From NCBI GenBank assembly GCA_963693085.1, contig OY856409.1, forward strand, positions 1,168,045,749-1,168,109,748: DNA of 64,000 bases, given 5' to 3'. Under the pieces are notes generated by a model. The model was not told the DNA's origin, searched no databases, and was given only the letters and a program-made list of their open reading frames with translations. This document shows, one piece after another, positions 24,919 to 36,652 of the stretch. The position numbers and the translations under genes are program-made. The first letter of the stretch is position 1. Each line of letters opens with the position of its first letter. The stretch is from Alisma plantago-aquatica (taxonomy: Eukaryota; Streptophyta; Magnoliopsida; Alismatales; Alismataceae).

Positions 24919-25235
24919 GATGTATTTGTTACCCAGCTAGGTGAGATAAATTTGTTACCCAATGATTTTGGTTACAATTTGAGTGTTTTAGTTACAATTT
25001 TGGTATTCTAATTACAAAGTTTTCACTCCTGATTATAGTTCACGCGGAGAATTTTTTCTTTGCTGAAATATCATTTTTATTGTTTTCGGCATATACAATA
25101 CACTATCGACGACATGTTTAACAAACGAGTCTTTGTATTACAAATTCAGTCGTCTCATTATACGTTGGTGCCTTCCTGTTACAACTCTGGATCCACAAGT
25201 AACTTTGTAACCAGACATGGGTAACAAATATATGG
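24916..25235. mobile_element. Micron-like MITE seated in a TA/GT microsatellite
   Basis: Left end ...TTTGTTACCCAG and right end ATGGGTAACAAATATATGG are inverted. Internal phrases (GTTACAATTTTGGT, CGTCTCATTA, TGCCTTCCTGTTACAA) recur in the copies at 44249, 45250 and 63810. It is flanked by (TA)n on the left and a GTGTGTATATATATA run on the right, as described for rice Micron elements, which target TA microsatellites. No coding sequence. Confidence 0.6.
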
Positions 25236-25319
25236 CCACACACGCACATACGTGTGTGTGTGTATATATATACCTTAAGAGTACCAATTATCTATGACAG
25301 ACAAACAGAGCAAATTGGG

Positions 25320-25916
25320 AGATGTATATGGACACCATCACGAAGATAGAAGCTAGAATCTCTTCCTGGGTCAACAAATCACTCTCACTTGCAGGGAGGG
25401 TGACACTGGTCAAGTCTGTGCTCAACTATACACTATGCAAACCACTGTGTTACCAGTATCTATCTATAATAGCATTAATCAGGTAGTGAGATCGTGCCTC
25501 TGGAAGGGCAACAGAGCCTCTGGGGGGTCAATCTTGTAGCCTAGGAAAAGGTCACAACCACCATCAACGACGGATGCCTAGATATAAAGCAGGCCAGGCT
25601 GCAGAACGAAGCTCTCTTACACAAGGTCGAATGGGATTTCAACTCCAACCGGTGGGCAATCTGGAAGGACGTTATGCAGAGCAAATATTCACATCGAGTT
25701 GGTCTTGGGATATCCAATGGATCAAGGCTTTGGAAGTTCATTGCAAAAATTCAGAACCAACTCATTCAGGACACCGACAGAGTGATAATGTCTGGGTCGA
25801 CCACCAATGTTTGGTAAGACAGATGGGTAGCTGGCAACACTATCCCACGGGTAAAGAGGCACAAAATAATCCCATCTGATCTCCAGGAGCCCAGAGTTGA
25901 GTCAATGATCGACATG
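25320..25916 (+). pseudogene. LINE-1 RT C-terminal region, part 1
   Basis: The frame at 25326-25560 reads ARISSWVNKSLSLAGRVTL then KSVLNYT, the conserved stretch just after the RT domain of plant LINEs. Further frames show CLWKGNRASGGS-like sequence. Stops and shifts are frequent. The sequence is interrupted by copia E at 25922. Confidence 0.75.
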
Positions 25917-25921
25917 GAAGG

Positions 25922-26072
25922 TGTTATGGGCTTTAGACTTGTCTTGTCTATTAGCCTTTCTATTATCCCATATTGCTTATTCCTATTTTATGTTTTACTC
26001 TCTTGTCATACAAAAGAGAGAGCACTATACTTGTTTTAGACACATTAAATAAACATCTCTTATTATTTTAGA
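25922..26072 (+). repeat. 5' LTR of copia E
   Basis: Starts TGTTATGGGCTTT and ends TTTTAGA against the primer site. The promoter-like motif is degraded to CATACAAAAG; the 3' LTR keeps CTATAAAAG. Confidence 0.93.
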
Positions 26073-26084
26073 TGGTATCAGAGC
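26073..26084 (+). promoter_or_regulatory. Primer-binding site of copia E
   Basis: TGGTATCAGAGC, the perfect plant copia primer site for initiator Met-tRNA, immediately after the LTR. Confidence 0.92.
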
Positions 26085-26848
26085 AACATGATCCACCCTA
26101 GCCATTCTAACCCTAGCCACCACCCACCCTCCTAACCATAGCCGCCATCCACCTACTCCCTACCCTACCCGCCACCTTCCCTAGCTGCCGCCCACCTCCA
26201 ACCTTCCGCCGCCACCCACCTGCTGCCGCTATCCTCCCCTCCTTTCCTTGCCCCCTTCTCTCCTCCCTCTCCCGCCACCGCTTTCCCCTCTCTCTTCCTC
26301 TCCCTCACCGCTGCTGCCCTCTAACCCCCTTTATCGTCGCCGCTGCACCTCTCCTTCATCTTGCCATCGCTACTGCCACTCCCACCACTCCTCTCAGCCG
26401 CCGCCTCCATCCATCTACCCCTCTCGATTGCTGTCCCCTTCACCCACTCATCCACCACCATCCCCACCATCATCTACCTCCACATCCATCTCCATCTCTT
26501 TCTCTTCTCTTCGTCTACGTCTACGATAACTTTCTAACATAGCACATTGACGTTTTTAACGTTCTTTGTTTGCTATCTGCCTGCGCCTCATGGTTGAGTG
26601 ATTAACTCTTCATGGTTGCGTAGGTTTTTTACTTTTCTCTACTGCCCCTCTGCAGGTTTTCTAGATCTGATGCTTCACATCTTCTGCTACTGCTTTCTGC
26701 CCCCGTGTGGGTGTTACTAGTTCTGCTGCTTGAGGTCTACTGCTGCCCATGTGTTGGGTTTCTACTGCTTCTATTTTCTACCGACTACTACGTCTGCCTA
26801 CTGCTTGCTGCTCCTGCCTGCTTCTGCGTCCTGCATTCTTCTTGATTA
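26085..26848 (+). other. Pyrimidine-rich untranslated leader of copia E
   Basis: About 760 bp between primer site and gag ATG, very rich in C and T (CCGCCACC-, CTCCCTC-type runs) up to about 26520. Open frames here encode only Pro/Ser/Leu-rich low-complexity peptides. Copias C (12746-14223) and G (50787-51315) have leaders of the same kind, so it is a lineage feature, perhaps a structured or packaging RNA region; that role is inferred. Confidence 0.7.
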
Positions 26849-27894
26849 ATGGCGTCCACCAATTCGCTATGGAATCTTTGCGTCACTACCGTTAAGTTGG
26901 ATGGATCCAACTATCACACCTGATCTGCCTCTTTCGGGCTCTATGTTAGGGCTCAAGGTCACTACTCCCATCTTTCTACTGCTGCCCCGATTGTTCCTGC
27001 TGCAAATGTTGATGATAAAACGAAGCAGGCCTATGAACTTTGGACGAAGGAGGACTTTAGTATTACGACCTGGATGGTCAACAATGTTGAACCTAAGATC
27101 AACCAATCCCTTCTTCGGCTTCGGACTGCTAAGGACATGTGAGATCAACTTTCCCACGTTTATTCTCATCTACAAAATCCGAAGAAAGTGTTTGAAATTT
27201 TCAAACACTTGGCCAAGGATTACAATAATACTGATTCTGTGGAAGACTACTACAACCAATGCTGTGTGCTCTAGGTTGAGTTCGAGATCTATCACCCACT
27301 CAATGCTGATATTAAAGAAATCCAACGTTAGTGCAACAAACTTCAGCTAGTCTAGTTCCTTGTTGGGTTACTGTACTCTTTTGCAGGCGTTGTTGATCAA
27401 ATCCTATCCAGCGATCCTTTGCCTACCTTGAGAGATGTCTCAAACAAGTCCAATGCTTACTATCTGTCTCTCCAATATCTCCTGATTCCTCTGATGCAGC
27501 TATCCTTGCTGTTCTTTTTGGTGATTCTTTTAGTGGCTGTGGCCGCGGTCGTGGACGTCGTCGTGGTCGCTCTACTGCTGGGCCCGGTCGAGGATCTTAC
27601 TCATCTGGCTCCAATTCTTCCTCTGCTGAACAATGCTACTGCAACTTCTGTAAGCGTACAAATCATACTGAAGGCCGCTGCTAGATCAAGCATGGCAAGC
27701 CTGCATGGGAAAATCAAGTCACGTCGGACCAACCTGACACTGCTCGATCCTCGTCCGCTCCACCGTCTACAGAATGGACCCGCTCTGAGTTTGAGAAGCT
27801 ACTATCAGCTCGTCTGGCTTCGATCTCTACTGAAACTTCTACTGATGGAGGTTCCTCTCTTCTTGCCTCTCCTGCAGAGTCTGGTAAACATACT
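26849..27894 (+). pseudogene. Copia E gag
   Basis: ATG at 26849 (MASTNSLWNLCVTTVKLDGS). The frame continues with VFEIFKHLAKDYNNTD, EDYYNQC and FAGVVDQILSSDPLPTLRDV, broken by several stops that replace Trp, Gln or Arg codons, plus a frameshift. The zinc knuckle at 27640-27681 is intact: CNFCKRTNHTEGRC, spacing CX2CX4HX4C. Many Trp-to-stop changes (TGG to TGA or TAG) fit decay by cytosine deamination. Confidence 0.88.
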
Positions 27895-28121
27895 TGGGTA
27901 ATTGATTCTGGAGCCACTTTGCATATTTCTGGCAATCATACCTTATTTTCTGATTTGCATAAGACTTCCAATGTTCCTCTTGTTACCCTTGCCGACGGTT
28001 CTCAAACACTCGTTTCTAAAATTGGGAATATATGCACTCCTGGTCGACTTTTATTAGGCTCAACTCTATATGTTCTAAAATTCCCAATTAATCTGTTATT
28101 GATTAGTAGAACTGTTAAGAG
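27895..28121 (+). pseudogene. Copia E protease
   Basis: WVIDSGATLHISGNHTLF shows an intact aspartic-protease DSGA motif, followed by VPLVTLADGSQT and LYVLKFPINLLLISRTVKS. The frame is cut by the hAT insertion, whose GTTAAGAG duplication falls at 28114-28121. It resumes after 33864 with the pre-integrase FDPDGVVFQDL stretch. Confidence 0.9.
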
Positions 28122-28582
28122 CATGGTGCAGGACTTCGACTTCGTTTCGACTTCACCAGGTGTGGAAGTGGAAGTTTGTGGAAACTTCGAGGAAGTTTCA
28201 AGGAAGTTTAGACACAAACTTCGATGGTTTTTTTTAGCAAAATGATGCATAACTTCGATTGGAAACTTTAAAATTATGCTCTAACTCTAATTCCCATGTA
28301 TTAATTCAACACAAAACACAATTCATGACTCTCTAGCGCTAGGTAGGTTGATAATACAAAGTAGTAAATGATGCATACTTGCTAATGTTCTCAACTCTAA
28401 AGTCTCAATAGTCATGTGTTAAACTTGCAAATAAAAATATAAAATTCTTATACAATTCTCTAATTTAGCATACATTTTCCATGCAATATCCTTCGTACTT
28501 CCATATATTACATACGAAATATAAATTACAATTGTAACAATTCACTAAAATGAAGTGCATACCCAATAAATGTCTTCACTCT

Positions 28583-31500
28583 TCAGTAAAAAGCTGAATG
28601 CCTTCCAAAATCGTAGCCTGAATGTTGAGCAGCTTGAGCCTGCCTAAGTAGTGACATTTGGTTATCAATTCTCATAGCATATTGCATCCAATGTGTGTGT
28701 TGAGAGTGGTTGAGCTCATAATCATGCACATATGCAGCAAAATCTTCACGGGATATTTCTGACAAATATCCAAATCTTGTATACAATGCAAGCTGTGTTG
28801 GATATCTGGAGGCAAGAGATCTTGGTATGAAGTTGTGAAATTCTAGTATACGAGGCGGCCTTTCTGCATCAGAATCAGAAGGGGGTACATATATGTTAGG
28901 CTGTGGTGGGGGCTCGGGTTGTGCCATTTGTGGATAGTATTGACTTTGAACGCCTGATGTAGTATCAGTTGTAGCTGCATAAGGATCAGGGCATATCCAG
29001 GGCCTAAGTAACTATATGATTCATGATCACTTCTATGGGAAACCCGACTTCCATAAGTTCCTTCAGAATCACCACCATAATATCCAGGAACATGTTCTTG
29101 TTGATAAAATCCTCCAGAAGTAGGCCCAGTAAACCCCAATAAATCATCTACAAAGGTGCTTGCTGTTGTTCCCGATTGACCTCCTAATGACAAACTTCCA
29201 ATTGATTCTGTGATATTGTCAATGTTGGAGTGAGGTGCCTGATAAACAGGTTGAGGCACATGTCCATATTGTTGTTGATGTTGAGGTTGAGGGCGAGGAG
29301 ATGGTGTTCTATGTGGCGGTGTATCTCCTCTTATATAGCTATCAGGAGTGTTGCCCCCATCATCACCACCTGAGGGCTCTGGAGTGGTGGAACCTGATGA
29401 GGCATCTGGTTCATCCTCTGGTAGACCCTACCAAAAATCATTTTTATCAATACATGTGGTGTCTTCTTCCACTCCAAGAGTGGTCTGATCTGCTTGAGCT
29501 CCCTCACTTTGTTGATATTCATCTACATCAACCCCCATTGCCCCTGCAATTGTGGCATTAGGCCCCCCACCTGGACGCCCTTCATCAAGTAGAGGTTAAT
29601 TACTGTTGTTCAATCATGCTTGTAACGGATCTTCATCATCACCCCTGTCAGTGCAGACATACGCCCAATTAAGAGGATCAATCTCGACATTGCTTGTTGG
29701 GTTCCTCAATGATTCTTGTATGTGTCTTTGCTTCAACTTCATATTATAGTGTACAAACACCAAGTCATGAAGGCATGATGCAGGCAACCTATTCCTTCGT
29801 TTTGTGTGAATCAAGTTGAAGGTTGACCAATTTCTTTCACATCCACCTACTGCTGCTGTTTGGGACAAAACTTTTACTGCTACAGATCTCAAATCCTCAC
29901 ATTCACAACCATAATTCATCCACCAATCAGTTGTAAAAAAATAAAAAATGTTCAATAATCAATCAGTGGACAAGTCAACCATTCATTATTATGATATCAA
30001 AATTAACCAATCATGTAATTATTTACCAGGAGAAAGTTTTTCCCTTGAATAGATAGCCGCCGGTAGCCCAAACAGACCAGATGCTTCTCTGAATGGTTTT
30101 ATCTAGTGATTGGTTGTAGTTGGACAATGAAAGAATTAGATTAACATTTTATAATAATTTGTAATAAAGAATTATGTACTATGACTATCCATACTTGTGC
30201 AACAGCTCGAATAGCATCATCTTTGTTATCAAAGAGCTTATCTATCACTTCTTGGAGACCCATTACCAAGTCTCCTCTTCTCCCAATGTCATTTTTGTAT
30301 TGAAACCTTGGGTTTAAAAAACAAGCTGCACATATAAGGACACAAAAATTAGAAAATATTAGATGACTAACAGACACTAAGACCTAAATGCAATGGCACA
30401 TCCTTACCTGCTTTATGCAATGGGTGTAGAAGCATACCATCCCATCATTCATCCACAACTTTTAGGAATTGTGCTTTGGCATTAGTTGCAGCTTCTTCAA
30501 CTTTATCTCTCATAAGGCGCATTGCCTCATAGATGTAGGGCATGGTGGCATTCTTATCACCATCCACCATGCGCAAGACATGTACTATGGGATCCATTAT
30601 CTTTACAGCCTTGGTCACTCTAGTCCAGAAATAGTCATCATTCAAAAATTTCACCACTTCTTTGGCTCTGTCAGATTTACTATCAGGGTGTTTGGCCCAC
30701 TCCTCAGAAACAAAAATCCTTTTTAAACCTTGTCGTCTTTTCTTTAAGCTTTGCAAATCGATATAGTTGCTTGCAAGTCTTGTAATGCCCGGTCTTACTA
30801 TGTCTTCTCCACAACAGTGTTTCAAAAAGCGGTATGCGTTATGCGTTCGGAGAGGTCACCTTGTAGAGTATATGCGGTATGCGGGAGTATATGCGGAAGT
30901 ATATGCGGTTTTGGATTTTTTTAATTAATTATTATATATATATGTATTAATCATGATTTACATATTTAATTTGTGCAATTGTGTATCTAAATAGTACACT
31001 TACAAGAATAATGGATGCAATTATGCAAATATGCAATCATCACAACTTAAATAAATACAAACATGCACTATAATCTAAATTTAAACAATGTAAATGTATA
31101 AAACAAGAAATCAGAATATCTCTAACTAAAAATCGGGGTATAATCGGCCTTGTATGCGGCTGTACAACCGATTATGCGGCTTGGACCGCTTTTTGGACCG
31201 ATTTTTATTATGCGGATTTTTGGAGGACCGCACCTTGTATGCGGCCGCTTATGCGGGCACATACACCGATTTTTAAAACACTGCTCCACAATACTCTTGG
31301 CTTCACATTATTGCAAGTAGGTAAGAGCGATTATATATAAATTTTGTAATCCTTGTTGCCCTAGGCATTACATATGTAAAAAAGTCTAATTTTTCAAAAT
31401 CTTTCAAAATTAGATCAATGTAGTGTGCAGCACATGGCGTCCAAAATAAGTTGTATTTTGAAGACTCTTCAATTGTTTTTCCAGCTTTTTTGAAATTTGG

Positions 31501-32588
31501 CCCATTGTCAGTGCAAATTTGTAACACATTCTCTTTTCCAACATATTTTATCGCACCTTTAATCAATTTTGCAAGGTACCTGTGGTCTTTGATGTGGCGA
31601 GATGCATCAACTGATTTTATGAAAAATGTATCACCGTCACAATATGCCATGAAGTTGATAATCTATGTCTTTGTACCACTTGTCCAACCATCACACATGA
31701 GTGTCAACCCAAAAATTGACCACTTTTTTGTTTCATCTCCTCAATCCACTGCTCTAGCTGAAGTTTCTCTTGCGGAAGATATTTGTTCATTAAGTCATGT
31801 GTAGTTGGTGATTTGACTCCTCGTCCATGTTCAGCGACAACATCTATCATATGTTGCATGTAAGGGCCTCGTGCCACATTGGGAGCAATACCACTAGCAA
31901 ATGTAAATTTTCCTATTGCATGTCCCACAACATCTTTTGCATTCTTCCACATACCTGACAAAGTTTTCTGCTTATGACTTTGTTTACGAAACCCTGGTTC
32001 AGAAGAAGTGTACCTCATGCTACTGGTCCTCAAACCTTGCAATTCTGTGCTTTCGAAATTGACAAAATTTGCTGGACGACTTCCACTGCCACCGCCAACA
32101 TTGAAATCAGATGGGCCAAAACCACGTCGGGTTTCATGAAATTGCCTTTCTTCTTCTTGTCTGATTGCCTCCTCCATTCTCGATCTTTTCAGTGAATGTC
32201 TCATTGCATCATCATCATCATCATCTTCTAATTCAACTACATTTCGTGGCATTGATGCACCGAACATCAGCTCTTTGAACCTTGCATCTCTAATCTTATC
32301 TTCCTTGTGCTTTAGGTCTTTTTGATTGAGTTGCTTGGAAACAAGTTTGCTTATCTGATCTGGACAATCTCTACACTTTGCAACATTTTTATCCCCTCCC
32401 ACCAAGTGTTTTTTGAACCTAGAAATCCCACCACTCATTATAGTTTTCTTGCAGAAAATGCACTTGGTTTTTTGCCTAGTTCCATCAACCATTTCACAAA
32501 ACTTCCATGCAGGGTCAACTTTCCCCCCTGTCTCACCACCTTCACCTTCACCTTCACCTCCACCACCATCACGACCTGAACCAACCAT
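28583..32588 (-). pseudogene. hAT transposase, BED zinc finger / DUF659 / dimerisation domain, disrupted
   Basis: Likely start ATG 32588 (MVGSGRDGGGGEG). A BED finger follows: WKFCEMVDG, then KCIFCKKTI and GGISRFKKHLVGG (32390-32540). DUF659 begins near 31720 (LTLMCDGWTSGTK) and runs through CTDNGPNFKKAGK and PCAAHYIDLILKD (31400-31560), then DIVRPGITRLASNYIDLQSL (30740-30800) after the MITE. Introns are apparent: the exon ending at 30411 (donor GTAAGG) joins one starting near 30330 (CFLNPRFQYK), and further exons lie at 30020-30100 and 29614-29955. The last holds the hAT dimerisation motif GGCERNWSTFNLIHTKRRNRL. A long Gly/Ser/Pro-rich tail (28583-29600) follows. Defects: a frameshift near 31700, an in-frame TAG near 31665, a TGA near 31303, the MITE, tail stops near 29600 and 29430, and a frame change near 28990. 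Confidence 0.88.
30815..31283. mobile_element. hAT MITE, 469 bp, inserted in the hAT transposase
   Basis: Ends CAGTGTTTCAAAAAGCGG and CGATTTTTAAAACACTG, with a perfect 8-bp duplication CTCCACAA (30807-30814, 31284-31291). Subterminal TATGCGG/CCGCATA repeats. Same end family as 7965-8799, 12294-19385 and 49389-56417. It splits the DUF659 part of the transposase and is the innermost layer of this nest. Confidence 0.92.
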
Positions 32589-32649
32589 TAAAGCAAGTAG
32601 CACCCACAAAATACCCATATCTTCAGTCACAAAAAACCTACACACAATA

Positions 32650-33640
32650 GATTAAAAGAAATAAATATTAGATAAATTGTGGGATTAACTCATTATTAGA
32701 TATTAGGCAAATAAGTGGGAGTGTGGGACTAAGATAACTAACTGAGTACTACTAACTTGGTAGAAAATCATACATTTTTAGAACTGAATTTTTTTAATTA
32801 AGTAATAAATAATTACTAATAATTCCTGAAATTATTAATTATATTGCAAATTAATAGTATGGCGAGTTATTAAGTGGGATTAACTAGCTAAGTAGCTAAC
32901 GAACTAAGTTAACTAACTAGTGAACAATCTAGGTTGAAATTTGAAAATTATAATTTATTTATATCTGAAAATTGATAAATAATATTAATATTTACTGAAA
33001 TTATTATATATGTTGCAAATATTGTAGTTAAAGTCAGCAAATTACTCATTAAGTAACTATAATACAATATTACGAATTTTCTAACTCTAAATCTAATTAA
33101 TGCAAAATTAAAGTATATAATATTTATGTAAAACGAAATTCATAAAAACATTATTTTTCATGTTTGTTTTATGATATTTTGTTGTAATAATACAAGATCT
33201 AAGTAAATATTAGCTAGATCTATGCTAGATCTAAGTAGATCTAAGCTAGATCTAAGTAGATCTAAGCTAGATGTAGTTAGATTTAGGCTAGATCTTAGTA
33301 GATTAAGGTAAGATCTAGGCTATATTCACCTAAATATTACTAATTAACAATTTTTGCATGTAAAAAGACTAATTTCGGATCATTAGATCTACACATTATG
33401 TATATATATAGGGAAAGTAGTAGAGAAAATGGAGTATTTAAGAATTAGTAGTAGTTGTTTTTATTTAAAATTGAAAAAACAAAGAAAAAGGACATTTGGG
33501 ACTTACCTTCTCAACAGCAGCAAAGAAGCTCTCCAGCAGACACGACAGCTCGTCCAAGACTTGCAAAGAGCAAATGTGAGGCTCCTCGTGCAAGTCATCA
33601 ACTTAAAATAGCCAACTTGAGGCTTTTGTGCTAACTGGGC
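32650..33640. other. 5' non-coding part of the hAT transposon with a CTAGATCTAAG minisatellite
   Basis: AT-rich DNA between transposase start and subterminal repeats. At 33196-33320 an irregular tandem array repeats AGATCTAAGCTAGATCTAAG-type units. No open frame of note; the transposase promoter should lie here but I cannot pinpoint it. Confidence 0.6.
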
Positions 33641-33864
33641 CTGACCGTCTAAACTTCGGCCCAACATCGACCACTTCGCTGACGTCGACGAATTTTGGAC
33701 CATTTTGTACAGAAAAAAAACAACTTCGGCGAAGTTCATGAAATGTCGCCTCGAAGTTGAGACGACCCCGAAGTATTGGAGCTTCGACTTCGCCAACCTT
33801 CGAAGCTCGAAGTTTCGCCGAAGTTTCGGTCAACTTCGCCGAAGTTGCGTTCCATGGTTAAGAG

Positions 33865-35056
33865 CCTTCGGTGCTCTGTTACTTTTGATCCCGATGGTGT
33901 TGTCTTTCAGGATCTAAGCACGAGGATGAAGATTGGTTCGGGCCATGAGGACCAGACGACTTATATTACTTAGATACACCAAAGAATGCTGCTTTGTTGA
34001 CTACGTCTGTGACCAACCTCCAGTGGCACTATAGATTGGGCCACCCCTCTCTTGCTAAGTTGAAGCATTTAGTGCCTGATATTTCAATATCTGTTTTTCA
34101 TTGTGAGACATGCCAATTGGGCAAACAAACTCATTCTACTTTTTCCAAATTTTTTTTTATTCGCTCAAAACAACTTTTTGATATTGTGCATGTTGCCATG
34201 TGGGGCCCCTGTTATGTTCCCAGTCTTTCTGGATTTCGGTACTCTATGAGGTTTATTGATGATTTCTCTAGAACTACATGGTTATTTTTGTTAAAAGATA
34301 GATCTCGTATAGTAGATTCTATCATAACCTTTTTTGATGAGATTCATGCCCAGTTTGATAAAACGATAAATATCTTCTGCACTGATAATGCTCTTGAGTT
34401 TGTACGATCTTCAGTCAATCAGTTTTGTAGAAAAATGGGTACTATTCATCAAACCTCTTGTGCATATACACCCCAACAAAATGGGGTTGCGGAGCGTAAA
34501 AATCGCCATCTCCTTGAGGTCGCACGCACTCTCCTTTTTCACTAAAACGTACAATTTTTTTTGGCCAGAAGCAATATCCACTGCATGTTACCTGATTAAT
34601 CGCATGCCTTCTTCTGTACTTGGCAATCAAGTGCCATATCAAATCTTATATCCTGATGCCCCTCTCTTTACTGCGCCTCCTCGGATTTTTGGAAGCACAT
34701 GTTTTGTTAAAAATCTTCGACCTGGCTTGACTAAACTTGATCCTTGTGCAACCAAATGTGTTTTCTTGGGGTACTCTAGAACCCAAAAAGGGGTATCGTT
34801 CTTATGATCCTTCTACAAAAAAGTGGATGGTTAGTGCCAATGTCGTCTTCTTTGAGCATATGCTGTTCTACTCTACAACCGGTTCTACTCTGACATCTGA
34901 GTTATTGGTTGCTACCCCTCTGCCGTTGACTGCTGATCCAGACTTATCAGATATTGTTGTTGCTCCAACTCCTCCACTGAAAGTATATCAAAGAAGACCT
35001 AAAGCTCCAACTCCCTCCATGGCCCCTCCAATTCCTCAATCCTCGTCGGCAGATCT
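33865..35056 (+). pseudogene. Copia E pre-integrase and integrase
   Basis: After the hAT: LQWHYRLGHPSLAKLKHL (zinc-binding HHCC region), CETCQLGKQTHSTF, then IVHVAMWGP, where the first catalytic Asp of the usual H-D-WGP motif is Ala. TDNALEF and NGVAERKNRHLLEVARTL keep the second Asp and the Glu. Frameshifts fall at about 34545 and 34790. The linker ends SSSADLV at the solo-LTR insertion. Confidence 0.88.
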
Positions 35057-36652
35057 TGTTGGATCCTAGATGGGTGATTAGATGCTCTAGAGGGGGGGGG
35101 GTGAATAGAGCTGAAAGCACTTAAACAAAACTCATTAAACCTTCAAAATATATGACAAGATAAGGTTGCTAAATAGGCAATTTGAGTGCAACTAAATCAT
35201 GCATAGCAAGGATAAGAGAGATTGAACATGCACCAATTAGACAAGCTATTTAGAGTGGTTCCACACTTCAAACTAGAAGTGTGTCAGTCCACTTGCCTAG
35301 AGAGGTCAACCTCTAGGACTTCCAACAATTGCACTCTTATATTCACTTATAAGACTTACAATACATGACCAACAAAGGACTTACCTATCCAATACAAAGA
35401 GTCTTCAACCTTACCAAGGACTTACCCACTTTGCAAGAGTCTTCGGCCTTCTCCAAGGACTTACCCACTCTTGCACAAGTCTTCGGCCTTGCAGGAATTA
35501 CCCACTCTTCTTGGATCTTCCGCCTTTGACTTCACCTTCACTCAGAAAAGTTTCCACCAAGGTCTTACCCACTTGAGCTTGAGTCTTCTGCCTTCTCCAA
35601 GGGCTTACCCACTCTAGCTCCAAGTCTTCAGCCTTGATCTTCACCAAGGGATGCCTTCCCTTGTTCTTCTTCACCTCTCTTGGACAAGAGAGAGAACCTT
35701 CATCTTCATGATTGCTAATGAGAGATGGGGAGGTGGTGGAAGTGAGAGTCTCACAAGATATACAAGTAGAACTAGCTCTCTTACAAATTTCCTACTCACT
35801 CTAATGGATGTAGCAAGTGATTAAGCTTAGAGAGAGAGAGGAGGCTGTAGGATCACTCAACTATAGAATAGGAACCTTCATAGTGAATGCTCAACCTTGG
35901 AATGAAGCCCAAGGGGTCCTATTTATAGATGGGGATGCCTCTTAGCCTTTGGGAACACTTGTGAACGAAAACTAGCCGTTTTGTGGCTTGCAACAGATCT
36001 ATTTTCACTTGTTGCAACTCCACAACGGCTAGAAACACTTTTCTGCACTTTTCCGTACAGTGCAATCGGTCGAGTTCTAATGGGTGTAACTCGACCGATC
36101 AAATAGGAGGCAAACCGATGTTCAAAGGATCGGTCGAGTTTGTCCTGAGGAAACTCGATCGACCATTTCAACTGGAAATGGCCTACTACCCAATCGGTCG
36201 AGTTCTATGAGTGCACAACTCGACCGATGCAATCTTCAGAAAATCGACCAAGGTGGATCGGTCGAGTTTCAGGCTGGGGAAACTCGACCGACCAAGTACC
36301 TGTAATTGATTTTCAAAGATGCATCTAAAGTGCTCTAATATTCGATCTAAGTGCTCATGATATTTTTCTAAGCTTAATTACAAGTCATACAATCATTACA
36401 AGTGATTTACAACATGATTCTAATGGATATACATCATATTACAAAAACATGCACTTGTATTGACTTTGACTTGTCTTTTCTCCAATTTGAGATGCGCAAG
36501 TTAGGGCAATTGGAGTGTGTCTATACCTAATCTGAAATCACTCAAGTAGAAGCATTAGACACCAATATGTGGAATGGTTAGTCATCATCAAAACATGGGT
36601 TTAGTCAATTTAGACGTGAGTCAACATTGACCTAATTGACCTTGAGTCAACA
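35057..36652. mobile_element. Solo LTR, about 1.6 kb, inserted in copia E
   Basis: Begins TGTTGGATCC and ends GAGTCAACA, so it has inverted TGTTG/CAACA termini. Flanks GATCT (35052-35056) and AATCT (36653-36657) are a 5-bp duplication with one mismatch. The copia E linker continues on both sides. There is no coding region, primer site or polypurine tract, so it reads as a solo LTR from a longer-LTR element than any copia here, perhaps Ty3-type. Inside are repeated CTTACCCACTnTTGCAAGAGTCTTCGGCC-like units (35400-35640) and an inverted-repeat cluster at 36060-36290. Confidence 0.65.
36060..36290. repeat. Cluster of four inverted ATCGGTCGAGTT / AACTCGACCGAT pairs
   Basis: ATCGGTCGAGTT and its reverse complement alternate four times, each pair separated by 12-20 bases of variable sequence and each repeat separated by spacers of differing length. 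Each pair could fold into a stem-loop in RNA. It lies within the solo LTR; the function, if any, is unknown. Confidence 0.8.

Larger units (their letters stand above)
28122..33856 (-). mobile_element. Complete hAT transposon (BED/DUF659 type), 5.7 kb
   Basis: Ends CATGGTGCAGGACTTCGAC and, reversed, CATGGAACGCAACTTCGGC, with a perfect 8-bp duplication GTTAAGAG (28114-28121, 33857-33864). Subterminal zones are full of GAAGTT/AACTTC and CTTCG motifs (28140-28215 and 33640-33845), probable transposase-binding sites. The transposase reads leftward, opposite to copia E. It carries a MITE at 30815-31283. Ends and TSD are crisp, so it inserted later than copia E. Confidence 0.93.

Noticed and set aside
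24759..25011. Ile-Tyr repeat peptides at 24759-25011, 62706-62954 and similar places
   Set aside because: Translation of (TA)n microsatellites.
31704..32588. BED zinc-finger protein as a host transcription factor
   Set aside because: It lies inside a TSD-bounded hAT element and continues into DUF659 and the hAT dimerisation domain.
36060..36290. CRISPR-like array (repeated ATCGGTCGAGTT with spacers)
   Set aside because: The repeats alternate in orientation, are only 12 bp, have uneven spacing, and lie in a plant solo LTR.
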